Shown here piece after piece: positions 27,058-36,591 of a stretch of DNA of 64,000 bases; position 1 is the first letter of the stretch; each line of letters begins with the position of its first letter. The notes under the pieces were generated by a model. The model had not been told where the DNA came from. It worked only from the letters and a program-made list of their open reading frames with translations, and did no database searches. A program made the translations under genes and the position numbers. The DNA is from Formosa undariae (GTDB taxonomy: Bacteria > Bacteroidota > Bacteroidia > Flavobacteriales > Flavobacteriaceae). The stretch is taken from the NCBI RefSeq assembly GCF_042427615.1, contig NZ_JBHMEZ010000032.1, positions 1 through 64,000 of the forward strand, given 5' to 3'.

Positions 27058-30000
27058 TTAAAAGTTAACATTTAGTCCCAATGAAAACACTTGACTTAAT
27101 GGGTATTGATCACCAACACGTGTTTGTCTTCCACTAAATGCTTCTGGATCGAAAATCATTAAATCTGTAAATGTCAATAAATTCTCTCCTGATAGATAAA
27201 TCCTAGCTTTAGATATTTTTATTTTATCACTTACTCCTTTAGGTAATGTGAACCCAATTTGTGCATTTTTAAGCCTAACATATGCTCCATTTTGTAAATA
27301 TCGAGTAGTTGGCAAACCATAATTTTTTTCATTTTGTCCTGTATATTGACTATAGGCATTAGGGAAATAACCATCAGGATTTGCTCCTAAAGGACTAGTC
27401 TCATCCCTCCAAAAATCTAAATGTTCTGTATAAACATTAGCATGCAATGGTCCATTAGCAGGTCCTCTGAAGGTACCTAATCCTCTAAGGTCTAAATCTC
27501 TTTTACCGACCCCTTGTACTAGAAAAGAAACATCAAACCCTTTATAACCAGCATTAAAGGTGAACCCGAACTGATATCTGGGAGTATTGTTTCCTATTAC
27601 TTTTTTATCACCAGGATTATCTTTAGTATTATCCCCAATATCAAGAACATTATTGTTATTTTGATCCAAATACCTTACATCTCCCGGAAGCCATTCTCCT
27701 GAATACAAATAGGATTGATCTACAGTCCAATCATCTACTTCTGCAACAGACTGAAAAAGTCCAGAAGTCTCTAATCCCCATATTTCTCCTATATCCATAC
27801 CCTCGTAATATGTTGTTAAAATATTGGTTGGGTTATTGTATTGTGTAATCTTACTTTTATAATCAGATAATGCCCCTGTTATACCATAATTAAAATCGCC
27901 CGAAGTATTTTGCCATGACAACTCTAACTCCCAACCTCGTGTTGTAATTTCTCCTGCATTTACTTTAGGAACTTCTGCTCCCAAAATAACAGGTAGAACT
28001 TGTCCAGGTCCTACTAAATTATTAGTTCTAGATTCATACCAATCAAACGTTAAAGCTAAACGGTTATTAAATGATTTAATATCCAAACCAAAATCCATGG
28101 TAGTTACTTTTTCCCATGTCAAGTCTACACTTGAGATATTAGGCAAACCAACAGTCCATAACGGCTCACCTCCAAACAGATAAGAAGATTGACTAACAGA
28201 CATCGTTGGCACATATAAATAATTATCAACATTTTGATTTCCTATAGAACCATAAGAACCTCTTATTTTAAAAAAATCTATTTGATCTTTTAAAGGATAG
28301 AAACTCTCTTTAGAAAAGACCCAACCGGCAGAAAATGAAGGAAAAGTCCCCCATCTACTATCTGGTTCAAATCGGGAAGAACCATCTCTTCTAACATTCA
28401 TTTCAAATAAATATTTTTCTTTGTAATTATAATTAAAACGTCCAAAAACACCTTGAGTACTCCAATGTCCCTTTTCATCCTCATCATTGTCACTACTGAA
28501 ATTAGAAGTTACTTCCCCCACAGAAGTGCTAATAGATGGAATCAAACCTGACAATAAATAATTTGCTTGTACCATTAAATTAGAATAACTATATGTTTCA
28601 TGTTGGTAACCCATCATTAAACCGAAATTATGATTTCCAAAACTTTTGTTATAATTAGTATAAATATTAGGAGACAAATAAGTATTTGTGTATAAGTTAG
28701 AATCGTATGCAGTATTTGCCTGATTAGAGTATGTAATAATAGAACCTCCTGTTCCATCTGGTACTGCTCCAGCTACGGCGCCATATGAAGATTGAACGCT
28801 ATTGTCATTAGTTCTATAATTCACTTCTACATTCGTTATCCAATTTTTAATAGGTTCAAGAGTCAATCTAGGAGAAAACACTAATTGTCTGTATTTATCA
28901 CTTCCTCTCCAAACTTCTTGTTCTCCAATTGTTCCAGTATAAACATCTGTTCCTGGGTAATAAAGAGGTTTTGTTGGTTTTAATCTAGTCATTTCTAAAA
29001 TCGTATAAGATCTACCATATACAGGATGTGTAGGATATTCCTGCTCCTCATAATTATATTTTGTTAAAAGAGAAACTTTCATCCAAGAAGAAATTTTCGC
29101 ATGAATTTTAGCATCTAAATTATATCTTTTAAAAAAATCATTACCAATCTTAAGCATACCATCTTCATCATAAAACCCTCCTGCCAAATAAAATGATATA
29201 TCTTCATTACCTCCTGAAAGACTAATATTATGTTTTTTTCTATAACTATTTTTTTTAAATAAAACAGATTCCCAATCAGTAGCATCTGAAGAATTTAATC
29301 CTTGTACTCCAATATCCCAATTTAAACCATCTGCTGTAGGTAATACACCTGGAGCACTACCTGGTTCCGCCATATTTTGAGCAATCCTATTTAGGGCATC
29401 AGTATCAAAATAGCCACTACCTCCGGCATTAATACTAGAATGATTCATTGTATGAGCGAATGATAAAGCATCAGCATTTTGAGGCATATTCAATAATGAT
29501 GTGATAGCAAAATTAGTAGAATAAGAAACCTTAACACCTTTACTTCCAACACCATTTTTAGTAGTAATGAGAATAACACCATATGCAGCTCTAGCACCAT
29601 AAATAGCAGAAGCAGCAACATCTTTTAAAATAGAAATAGATTCAATATCATTTGGATCTATATCATTTATGTCCATTGGGATACCATCAATCAAAACAAA
29701 CGGAGAGCTATCCCCCTCAAGAGACGTCAAACCTCTAATACTCATATTCATCGAAGCTCCAGGTTCCCCTGATGAGTCAGAAGTTGTGATCTGTAAATTA
29801 GGAGATGCACCTTGTAAAGCTTGCTGTACATTCGCCACTGGTCTATCTGTTAATGCTTCCTTGCCTACCACGGAAACAGCACCTGTTAAATTAACTTTTT
29901 TCTGTGTTCCGTAACCAACAATAACTACTTCATCCAAGGTTTCCGTATCTTCTTCTATTATTACATCTAAAACAGTTTCATTACCTACGATAACCTCTAC

Positions 30001-30255
30001 GCTCTTATAACCAATATATGAGAACACTAACGTTTTCTCTCCTTCAGCTAACCGAATTTTAAATTTACCATCAAAATCGGTAACAACCCCATTTGAAGTA
30101 CCTTTCTGAGAAACACTAGCACCAGGCATTGGTCCATCTTTTGAATTTAAAGTCCCTGCAATGGTTTGAGCCATCATCCCAATTGTACCCATAAAAAATA
30201 ACAGGAGTAGATTGTAAAATTTCTGTTTATACTTAAATCTGTTCTTTTCTTTCAT
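27058..30255 (-). CDS. SusC/RagA-family TonB-dependent transporter (pair 1)
   Basis: 1065 residues from ATG 30255; the open frame extends to 30312 only through a TTG. Signal region, then a carboxypeptidase-like regulatory domain (GTLNSKDGPMPGASVSQKG...), the TonB-box region DEVVIVGYGTQKKVNLTGAV, the plug domain (LQGASPNLQ, SIRGL, IESISILKDVAASAIYGARAAYGVILITTK), and the barrel ending FSLGLNVNF with a terminal aromatic residue. It imports large oligosaccharides across the outer membrane together with SusD-1. A 33-bp element shared with the other susC gene lies 143-175 nt upstream of the start, next to the IS256 remnant. Confidence 0.95.
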   Translation of the reverse strand: MKEKNRFKYKQKFYNLLLLFFMGTIGMMAQTIAGTLNSKDGPMPGASVSQKGTSNGVVTDFDGKFKIRLAEGEKTLVFSYIGYKSVEVIVGNETVLDVIIEEDTETLDEVVIVGYGTQKKVNLTGAVSVVGKEALTDRPVANVQQALQGASPNLQITTSDSSGEPGASMNMSIRGLTSLEGDSSPFVLIDGIPMDINDIDPNDIESISILKDVAASAIYGARAAYGVILITTKNGVGSKGVKVSYSTNFAITSLLNMPQNADALSFAHTMNHSSINAGGSGYFDTDALNRIAQNMAEPGSAPGVLPTADGLNWDIGVQGLNSSDATDWESVLFKKNSYRKKHNISLSGGNEDISFYLAGGFYDEDGMLKIGNDFFKRYNLDAKIHAKISSWMKVSLLTKYNYEEQEYPTHPVYGRSYTILEMTRLKPTKPLYYPGTDVYTGTIGEQEVWRGSDKYRQLVFSPRLTLEPIKNWITNVEVNYRTNDNSVQSSYGAVAGAVPDGTGGSIITYSNQANTAYDSNLYTNTYLSPNIYTNYNKSFGNHNFGLMMGYQHETYSYSNLMVQANYLLSGLIPSISTSVGEVTSNFSSDNDEDEKGHWSTQGVFGRFNYNYKEKYLFEMNVRRDGSSRFEPDSRWGTFPSFSAGWVFSKESFYPLKDQIDFFKIRGSYGSIGNQNVDNYLYVPTMSVSQSSYLFGGEPLWTVGLPNISSVDLTWEKVTTMDFGLDIKSFNNRLALTFDWYESRTNNLVGPGQVLPVILGAEVPKVNAGEITTRGWELELSWQNTSGDFNYGITGALSDYKSKITQYNNPTNILTTYYEGMDIGEIWGLETSGLFQSVAEVDDWTVDQSYLYSGEWLPGDVRYLDQNNNNVLDIGDNTKDNPGDKKVIGNNTPRYQFGFTFNAGYKGFDVSFLVQGVGKRDLDLRGLGTFRGPANGPLHANVYTEHLDFWRDETSPLGANPDGYFPNAYSQYTGQNEKNYGLPTTRYLQNGAYVRLKNAQIGFTLPKGVSDKIKISKARIYLSGENLLTFTDLMIFDPEAFSGRQTRVGDQYPLSQVFSLGLNVNF

Positions 30256-30397
30256 TTTTATATTGATTAAGTTAAGTTTGCCTCTTTTACATCTGGAGAA
30301 GATTAAAATCAACGAGGTTATTGTGCTTTTAATTACAAAAGGATTTATCGTAATTAAATTTTAATCAAAACTAGCAAGTCACAAATCGCTTATTATG

Positions 30398-30430
30398 CTA
30401 AAATTTAACAATAGACAATACTATTTCAAC
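30398..30430 (-). promoter_or_regulatory. Shared susC-type promoter/operator element, copy 1
   Basis: On the minus strand the element starts GTTGAAATAGTAT and ends TAAATTTTAG, with 19 nt between TTG and the TAAATTTT block. This fits the Bacteroidota pattern (TTTG/TTG, 19-21 nt, TAnnTTTG) apart from the last base. It lies 143 nt upstream of the susC-1 start. Copies 2 and 3 are at 54268-54299 and 47252-47283. Whether it is the promoter itself, an operator, or both is not settled. Confidence 0.55.
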
Positions 30431-30486
30431 TTTTTTTAACAATTATTACCATAAATTAACCACAACGAAATTAAAATCAGTTTTAA

Positions 30487-31401
30487 GACAAACGGAGATC
30501 CAAGTTCCTCGAGATCGTATTAGTTCTTTACGCTAAAAGCATGAGTAATAGTGATATCGAAGAGCAGATCCGAGAGCTTTACGATTTTAATATATCTACT
30601 TCCACCATCTCAAGAATTACCGATAGAATCACAGAAGATGTTATTGCCTGGAGAAACAGACCGCTAGAAGCTACTTACTTAATTGTTTGGATGGATGGTA
30701 TTGTCTTTAAAGTTAGAGAGAACTCTAAGGTCATTAATAAAACGATTTACATCGCTGTTGGACTCAGAACCGATGGCAAAAAAGAGGTGCTAGGATTATG
30801 GTTAGGCAAAAACGAATCTTCTGCCTATTGGATGAGTGTTTTAACCGATATTAAGGCTAGAGGAACCCAAGATATACTTATCACAGCTACCGATAATTTA
30901 AATGGATTTACAGATACTATTAAAACCATTTTTCCGAACTCAACGACACAAATATGTGTTGTACACCAAATAAGAAACTCGTGTCGCTACGTGGTCTGGA
31001 AGGACAAAAAGGAATTTACTCGTGATATGAAGCAAATCTATACAGCCCCAACAAAAGAGGCTGCTAAAGCTGCTTTAAAAGACTTTAAAATTAAATGGGA
31101 CTCCAAATATTCTTATGCTATTAAAAGTTGGGAAAATAATTGGGATGAGCTTACAGTATTCTTTGATTTTCCAATTGAAATAAGAACTATAATTTACACA
31201 ACTAACCTAATAGAAAATCTAAATGGAAAAATTAGAAAATACACCAAAAACAAGCTCTCTTTTCCAACAGATGATGCTGTAATGAAATCTGTATTTTTAG
31301 CACTTAGAGAAAGCACTAAAAAATGGACGATGCCCATCAGAAACTGGGGAGTTATACTAAATCAATTTTTAGCTATATTTGAAAACAGGATTAAACTATA
31401 A
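30487..31401 (+). pseudogene. IS256-family transposase, 5'-truncated
   Basis: The frame is open from 30487 (after TAA at 30484-30486), with the first ATG at 30541, giving at most 304 residues where IS256-family transposases have about 400. The part present is clear: SMSNSDIEEQIRELYDFNISTSTISRIT, then YLIVWMDGIVFKV, then ATDNLNGFTDTIKTIFPNSTTQICVVHQIRN, and the C-terminal TTNLIENLNGKIRKYTKNK. The first roughly 100 residues are missing, including the N-terminal region normally ahead of the LYAKxMSN stretch, and the DDE set may lack nothing else. The gene points away from susC-1 and its loss of 5' end suggests an old deletion. Almost certainly not an active element by itself. Confidence 0.85.
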
Positions 31402-31450
31402 ATAATTTAACCCTGAAATTTTGAACTTACACACTTTCTAGGATAGTGTC
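30487..31450 (+). mobile_element. IS256-family insertion sequence remnant
   Basis: Remnant consisting of the truncated transposase and a right end. After the stop at 31401, the sequence around 31423-31450 reads on the minus strand GACACTATCCTAGAAAGTGT, a typical IS256-family terminal inverted repeat. No matching left end is seen between the susC-1 start and 30487. No target duplication can be defined. Confidence 0.65.
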
Positions 31451-31531
31451 TTTTATCTACAATGATGTACTATTTTTCTAATATGTTTATGTCAAATTCT
31501 GTATTACTTATACTCATTTCGTTTATGTCTT

Positions 31532-31564
31532 AAAATCGTTTGAATCCTTAATTACAAACGTTTT
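31532..31564 (-). terminator. Probable terminator after the GH2 gene
   Basis: Arms AAAATCGTTTG and CAAACGTTTT pair with a single bulged T around a 12-nt loop, 32 nt beyond the GH2 stop. The T-tract on the minus strand is short (ATTTTAAG), so confidence is moderate. Confidence 0.5.
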
Positions 31565-31595
31565 GCATCATGCTTTTATCAAAAACATTCAGCTA

Positions 31596-34034
31596 TCAAA
31601 TCGACTTCTTTTTAGTCACATCTAAAACAAGCTTAGCAGATTTCAGCCCGTTTGTTTTTGCACTTAATTCAATTGTACCAACATCGGTTGTGGTACGTAG
31701 CACAACAAGACACGTTCCATTAGTCGTGCTCCTACTATTGCCTTGCCAAGATTCGTCGGAAAAAACATCTGAATTAGCAACTCCGGCTATACTCGCCGGT
31801 CCATTTACACTAAATTGTATTAATTGATTTTCAGGAACAATATGTCCTGCTTTATCTCTTAAACTCACCTGAATATAAACCAGGTCTGCCCCATCTGCGT
31901 TTAATTCAGTTTTATTAGGCGACAGTTTAATTAGAGCAGGCTTACTCGCAGTGACAAGTGTATCCCTAACCACAATCTTATTGTTTCTTTTCCCTATTGC
32001 AATTAGTTCTCCTTCTTTATGATTAACATCCCAATACAACACAGGTTCCTCACCTTGCGCAAGTGTTTTACTTCCCAAAGATTTTCCATTTAATAGCAAT
32101 TCAACCTCATCACAATTTGTAATCGTCTGAATTTCTAGGAGATCATCTGCACTAAAGTTCCAATGATTTAACATCGGATACCAACTCCATCGTTTGTTAT
32201 CGTAATGGTTTTCCCAGGCTTTATATTTTAAGGTATCTGGCTCTTTTACCAAAAGTTTTAGTTTCGGATCTTCACTATACAACGCCTGATAAATATGACC
32301 AATAGGTGTCATTTGCTCGTCCATTCCATAAAAAGAGCGTTCCCAACTTTTATTTGGCCAAACCGACTCCCCTAAATAAGACGACGCTGCCCAATAATAA
32401 TGTCCAACTACATACGATTTATCAAATTCTAACATCGAAATTTTACGATTTCCAAAGTCAAGATTTGTTGCCGTTTCCGAGGCTATAAATAGCATTTGCG
32501 GATACTTTTCATGGTCGATATCGAAAAAATTACCGGTATAATTCCAACTCACCACATCCATATTAAAAGCCATCGCAGGTGGCAAAGTCTTCATAAATTC
32601 ATCGTGATTATCCCAATTATTCCATTCCAAATTATCATCTTTTCGTCCTGGAAAAAGCGCTGCAGTAACTTTCCTGCTAGGATCTAACTCATGCACATAC
32701 GCCACCAATTCTTTTAAAACATCGGCTCCTTGATACGCGCCATCTGCTTCAGTTTCAAATTTCTTATCGAACATTTTACGCTGCTTAGACACTTCATTTC
32801 CTACACTCCAAAGATAAATTGAAGGATGATTTCGATCTCTTTTTATAAAACGTTCCATATCCGTCTTCCAAACATCGCGAAAAGCGACTTCACCACCATA
32901 ATACTGAGAGGTCCATTTGTCGTAAGATTCCGAAATCACAAGAATTCCCATCTCGTCGCAAAGCTCGAGTAAAACCCTAGCATGCGGATTATGACTTAAC
33001 CGAATGGAATTAGACCCCATATCTTTTAATTGTTGTAAGCGGTATCGATACCCTTCCTTTAACGCTACAGCACCTAAACAACCTAAATCGTGATGAAAAT
33101 TTCCACCCTGAGCAAATACCTTATTTCCGTTTAACAGTAATCCGCGATCTGGAACAAACTCGATATCTCGGATTCCAAAACGCGTGTTATAATCCCCCTG
33201 AATCTCTCCATTAAAATGTATCTTGGTTTTTGCATAATAAAGGTTTGGCGTCTCGGTATCCCATAGTTCAGGATTGGAAATTTGAAATTCCTGATGAAAT
33301 TTATGCGTCTTAAAAAACTGCAGATACACCACACTTGTTTTTGAAGCCACCACCACACCACTTGGGTTATATATTTGTGTTTCTAGCGTAATTTCACCGT
33401 CCTTTCCTGCTTCATTAATTATCTCTGTTTCTAATGTTACTTTCGCTTTCTCTTTGCTAACGAATGGTGTCGTTACATATGTTCCATGGTTAGCCACATA
33501 TACAGGGTTCTCAATTCTTAACCAAACATCTCTATAGATCCCTTCCCCCGTGTACCAACGGGAAGTTCTTTTTTTTCGATTATCGTAGTGCACCACTATA
33601 ACATTCTCCTGCCCTACCTGTACATAAGGCGTTAAATCGTATTCAAACCCTAGATAACCGTTTAAGTTTCGCCCCAAAAGTTCGCCATTAATCCAAACTT
33701 TAGAGTCTCTATAGACGCCTTCAAAATTGATAAACACCTTTTTACCTTTATCCTGCTCAGAAAGCATAAATGATTTGCGATACCACCCCTGCTGAAAAGG
33801 CAAATAGCCATTACCAGAAGTAGAGTTTTTTTTATCAAATTCACCTTTAATACTAGCATCATGTGGCACGTTTACAATGCTCCAATTCTTGTCGTTAAAA
33901 TCGGGAGCTTCTGCACCTTCTTGCTCATGTAACGCAAATTTCCAGTCGGCATTAAAAAGCTGTCTACTTTGACTATAAGCCGTATTAAGCATGCAAAACA
34001 CAAATAGAAATGCACATAAATAGATCTTTTTCAT
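31596..34034 (-). CDS. Glycoside hydrolase family 2 beta-galactosidase-like enzyme
   Basis: 812 residues with signal peptide ending AYSQ. Domain order is standard for GH2: sugar-binding jelly roll (about 25-180, WKFALHEQEG ... WYRKSFML), Ig-like domain (about 185-285), TIM barrel (about 290-590) with LWSVGNEVSKQ (acid/base Glu near 411) and LFIASETATN (nucleophile Glu near 519), then two C-terminal beta domains (DUF4982-like and an Ig-like domain). The SNSIRLSHNPHARVLLELCDEMG stretch is typical. Beta-galactosidase is the commonest activity for this layout, but beta-glucuronidase or other activities occur. It follows the NTF2-like lipoprotein by 30 nt. Confidence 0.92.
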   Translation of the reverse strand: MKKIYLCAFLFVFCMLNTAYSQSRQLFNADWKFALHEQEGAEAPDFNDKNWSIVNVPHDASIKGEFDKKNSTSGNGYLPFQQGWYRKSFMLSEQDKGKKVFINFEGVYRDSKVWINGELLGRNLNGYLGFEYDLTPYVQVGQENVIVVHYDNRKKRTSRWYTGEGIYRDVWLRIENPVYVANHGTYVTTPFVSKEKAKVTLETEIINEAGKDGEITLETQIYNPSGVVVASKTSVVYLQFFKTHKFHQEFQISNPELWDTETPNLYYAKTKIHFNGEIQGDYNTRFGIRDIEFVPDRGLLLNGNKVFAQGGNFHHDLGCLGAVALKEGYRYRLQQLKDMGSNSIRLSHNPHARVLLELCDEMGILVISESYDKWTSQYYGGEVAFRDVWKTDMERFIKRDRNHPSIYLWSVGNEVSKQRKMFDKKFETEADGAYQGADVLKELVAYVHELDPSRKVTAALFPGRKDDNLEWNNWDNHDEFMKTLPPAMAFNMDVVSWNYTGNFFDIDHEKYPQMLFIASETATNLDFGNRKISMLEFDKSYVVGHYYWAASSYLGESVWPNKSWERSFYGMDEQMTPIGHIYQALYSEDPKLKLLVKEPDTLKYKAWENHYDNKRWSWYPMLNHWNFSADDLLEIQTITNCDEVELLLNGKSLGSKTLAQGEEPVLYWDVNHKEGELIAIGKRNNKIVVRDTLVTASKPALIKLSPNKTELNADGADLVYIQVSLRDKAGHIVPENQLIQFSVNGPASIAGVANSDVFSDESWQGNSRSTTNGTCLVVLRTTTDVGTIELSAKTNGLKSAKLVLDVTKKKSI

Positions 34035-34064
34035 GTCTTTAATTTTAAAGGTTTGAGTTAATTA

Positions 34065-34565
34065 TTAGTGTTTGTTTTTTCGGACAACAGTAGAATGTAA
34101 TTGCTGAATTTTCCATGTATTATTTTCTTTTTTAGCAATCGCACTTTCTAGCCAATGTGCCGTTCTAATCGTGTCCTTTTCTTTTACGAAAAACGCATAA
34201 TTATCGTAAGCTACCCAAATCATATTTTGGCTATGTTCAGATTTTAAATACTCAAAACTATTTAACCTTTGAACATTTTGTTTACTAGCCTGCTTTCTTC
34301 GAATAAAACTGCGGATTGAATCGTTATTCCATAACACACCATTTTCTAAAAGCACAAAATCGGTTGTATAATATTTAGATACAGTTGTAGAATCGAAATC
34401 TGAAAATATATCTTGAAATGAATCTGAAACCAGACTTTTCACAGAATCAATATCTGCTTGTTTTTGACTCTCTGTGAGTTCAATATTTTTTGTAGGCTCA
34501 GGTTTTACCGTGTTTTCACAAGAGTAAGCTAAGCAAATACTTAATAGCATAATAATTTTTTTCAT
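34065..34565 (-). CDS. NTF2-like (SnoaL/DUF4440-type) lipoprotein
   Basis: 166 residues with a lipoprotein signal MKKIIMLLSICLAYSC (C16). The rest has the small alpha+beta cone layout of NTF2-like proteins: an N-terminal helix with DSVKSLVSDSFQDIFSDFDSTTVSKYYTTDFVLLENG, then strands ending WLESAIAKKENNTWKIQQLHSTVVR. Such domains bind small ligands or act as accessory or ketosteroid-isomerase-like units. No catalytic role can be assigned. It is translated just before GH2 (30-nt gap) and probably starts a two-gene unit behind the terminator at 34644-34686. Confidence 0.65.
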   Translation of the reverse strand: MKKIIMLLSICLAYSCENTVKPEPTKNIELTESQKQADIDSVKSLVSDSFQDIFSDFDSTTVSKYYTTDFVLLENGVLWNNDSIRSFIRRKQASKQNVQRLNSFEYLKSEHSQNMIWVAYDNYAFFVKEKDTIRTAHWLESAIAKKENNTWKIQQLHSTVVRKNKH

Positions 34566-34643
34566 TTTCTATAATTTTTTAAATGACTGACGAAAAACAC
34601 TTTTAATTCATCCAACACGAACAAGACAGCATAAATTAAAACA

Positions 34644-34686
34644 TTAAAGTCCGTTAAATAAAGAAATTATCTAACGGACTTTAATC
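34644..34686 (-). terminator. Strong hairpin terminator after the 560-residue unknown gene
   Basis: A perfect 14-bp stem (34644-34657 with 34673-34686, core AAAGTCCGTTA / TAACGGACTTT) and a 15-nt loop, about 115 nt beyond the stop at 34801. T-rich sequence follows on the minus strand. Confidence 0.75.
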
Positions 34687-34800
34687 ACATACGGTTATAA
34701 TAAATAAAAAGTATAACACCTCATTCTACAATTAGTTTTACTTGTTATAAAAAACAAGTCTATACACGGAGAAAAGGACGTTTTATTATTTAATCATATC

Positions 34801-36483
34801 CTATTCTTCCAATCCTTGTCTCGTTACAATTGGCACATAACCTGCTTCCATTCCTACTGGAGGCGTTACGATTAGAGCGGGGTCTATATTAGCCAACGCT
34901 CCAACTTTTGGTGTCGGAATATACGCTTTGTCTTTTGTCCATTCGCGATGTAATTTTACAACACGCTTTTGTAATTCTTCGCGTTCGGCAGTTGTTAAAT
35001 CGGCATTCAATAATGCAGGCTGATCCACAAAACGATACCAGTAATACGTTACAGTACTACCATCACCAATTTTAGTTTTAAAAGGGCCCGCAACAGGTCC
35101 TGGCGTTTTCCAACTACTTATCGTTTCTTCTGGTGTAAGATAAGGTTCCGATGGTGCATCTGTCGATGCAAAATTAAGTTTATCTAATCCAGATTCTGAA
35201 GGCACATCTTTGGCTTGTAATGCTACCCAATACGGTTTACCGTTCGTCCGTTTTTCTAATTTATAATATTCAGGAAGCGCCATTAGTGGTCCGTTTTTTG
35301 TTTCCATGCGCTTCACTACTTTCTCGTCCCACTTATAACCAAAAGTCGTTGAATCTAAGGCAATGGGAGTCGCTATGGATTTCCAATCGATTGGCCATCT
35401 TTGCTCTTTTGGAGTATTTAAAGGATAAATTTTCCAACTAGATCCTGCAGTTCCTTTAAAGGTATGCACTACCGCTCCTTTGGTATCGATAGTTCCGCTT
35501 GCAACAGGACCATCTTTATCTAACCATAATTTTACAGCATCCCAAAGCGCACTCTTTTTATATGCAGTAACTTGGTGCATAAGCATCGATTCCCCATTAG
35601 TATCACTCGGAAAAGATGTAGGAGCAACTCTAGCATATACATCTCCATTACGATCTGTGTATTGTACACTCGGAATATGTTGCGTTTCCATTTGGATGGG
35701 CTTATTTGGCTTTCCCGGACGTGTATCCAGAAACATACCTGCCAATTCCGGCTCTTCTACGATAGGTTTAGAGAAAAAATAAGGTGTAAAAAATGCAACT
35801 GGTCCTTTAAAATTTTCAGTGTTTAAAAATAAAGTCCACGAATTATCTCCTGTAGGCACATTTTTTCCAGCCGTAGTCGATTTTGCTTTAATTAATGGAA
35901 GCGGCAAATACCCATAACCAAATAATTCTCCATTAGTTCCTTGTTTAAGATTCAGACCATCTGGAGGCCACAATACCCAAGGACTAAGCTGAGCTACCCC
36001 ATACTTACCGTTTGGCTTATCCCAGTTTCTTCCTTTCCCTGCACCTGGCCCATTGGCCCAAGCACTGAAGTTTAAGGCTACTCCTCCCATAATAAACTTT
36101 GGGGTTTCAGTAGCAAATCTCGTATCTCTCCACCAGCCTAATCCGCCCTCGATGTCGTTATACAACTTTCTATCTGGCTTTGTTACACCATTATAATCTG
36201 GATGCATCCAAGTTCCTAAAAGTCCTGTTTGAAAACTATTACCTGGATAATCTTTAACTAAAGGCCATGCCGCAATGTACGTAGAGAAGCCTGCATCATA
36301 AGATTCCGGAACTTTATTAATTCCGATCATGAGATACCCATTCATAGAGCCTTTTTTAGTTCCTTCTAGACCGTCTTGTACTTGCGAATAAGAATGGCTC
36401 ACACTAAAAACAGATAAGGCCAAGACAAGCCCTTTTATAACTTGAGCTTTCCAGTACTTTTTAATATTTTTTTGCTTTACCAT
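34801..36483 (-). CDS. Secreted protein of unknown function (560 residues)
   Basis: I do not recognise a family. The N-terminus has a positively charged stretch and a hydrophobic segment ending SHSYSQ, a signal peptide. The mature part is rich in W, Y, P and G (for example LGWWRDTRFATETPKFIMGG and QLSPWVLWPPDGLN), has no cysteine pairs and no transmembrane segment, and ends with an acidic-basic helix (LTTAEREELQKRVVKLHREWTKDK). No hydrolase motif is visible. It follows the beta-propeller/cupredoxin gene by 108 nt and precedes a strong terminator, so it is likely the last gene of the unit that also holds a DUF1080 protein. A role in the oxidative or sugar-binding part of the locus is only a guess. 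Confidence 0.7.
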   Translation of the reverse strand: MVKQKNIKKYWKAQVIKGLVLALSVFSVSHSYSQVQDGLEGTKKGSMNGYLMIGINKVPESYDAGFSTYIAAWPLVKDYPGNSFQTGLLGTWMHPDYNGVTKPDRKLYNDIEGGLGWWRDTRFATETPKFIMGGVALNFSAWANGPGAGKGRNWDKPNGKYGVAQLSPWVLWPPDGLNLKQGTNGELFGYGYLPLPLIKAKSTTAGKNVPTGDNSWTLFLNTENFKGPVAFFTPYFFSKPIVEEPELAGMFLDTRPGKPNKPIQMETQHIPSVQYTDRNGDVYARVAPTSFPSDTNGESMLMHQVTAYKKSALWDAVKLWLDKDGPVASGTIDTKGAVVHTFKGTAGSSWKIYPLNTPKEQRWPIDWKSIATPIALDSTTFGYKWDEKVVKRMETKNGPLMALPEYYKLEKRTNGKPYWVALQAKDVPSESGLDKLNFASTDAPSEPYLTPEETISSWKTPGPVAGPFKTKIGDGSTVTYYWYRFVDQPALLNADLTTAEREELQKRVVKLHREWTKDKAYIPTPKVGALANIDPALIVTPPVGMEAGYVPIVTRQGLEE

Positions 36484-36591
36484 ATGCTAATTCCTTTATG
36501 TTTTTAATGATTAAAGTGTCTGCTTTATAAAGAAACATACTGTATTCACTTTACAAAACAGACCTTTAATTACTTTAAGCTTACTTACTAT

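Noticed and set aside
30366..30373. TAGTTTTG on the minus strand as a -7 promoter box for susC-1
   Set aside because: It matches TAnnTTTG, but no TTG/TTTG is found at the required 19-21 nt upstream; the shared element at 30398-30430 is the better candidate.
30256..30486. Left terminal repeat of the IS256 element
   Set aside because: I looked for a match to the right end (GACACTATCC...) and found none before the susC-1 start; the element is therefore called a remnant.
35480..35826. Overlapping plus-strand frames of 84-100 residues
   Set aside because: Antisense to the 560-residue unknown gene, in two different frames, with no recognizable protein features.
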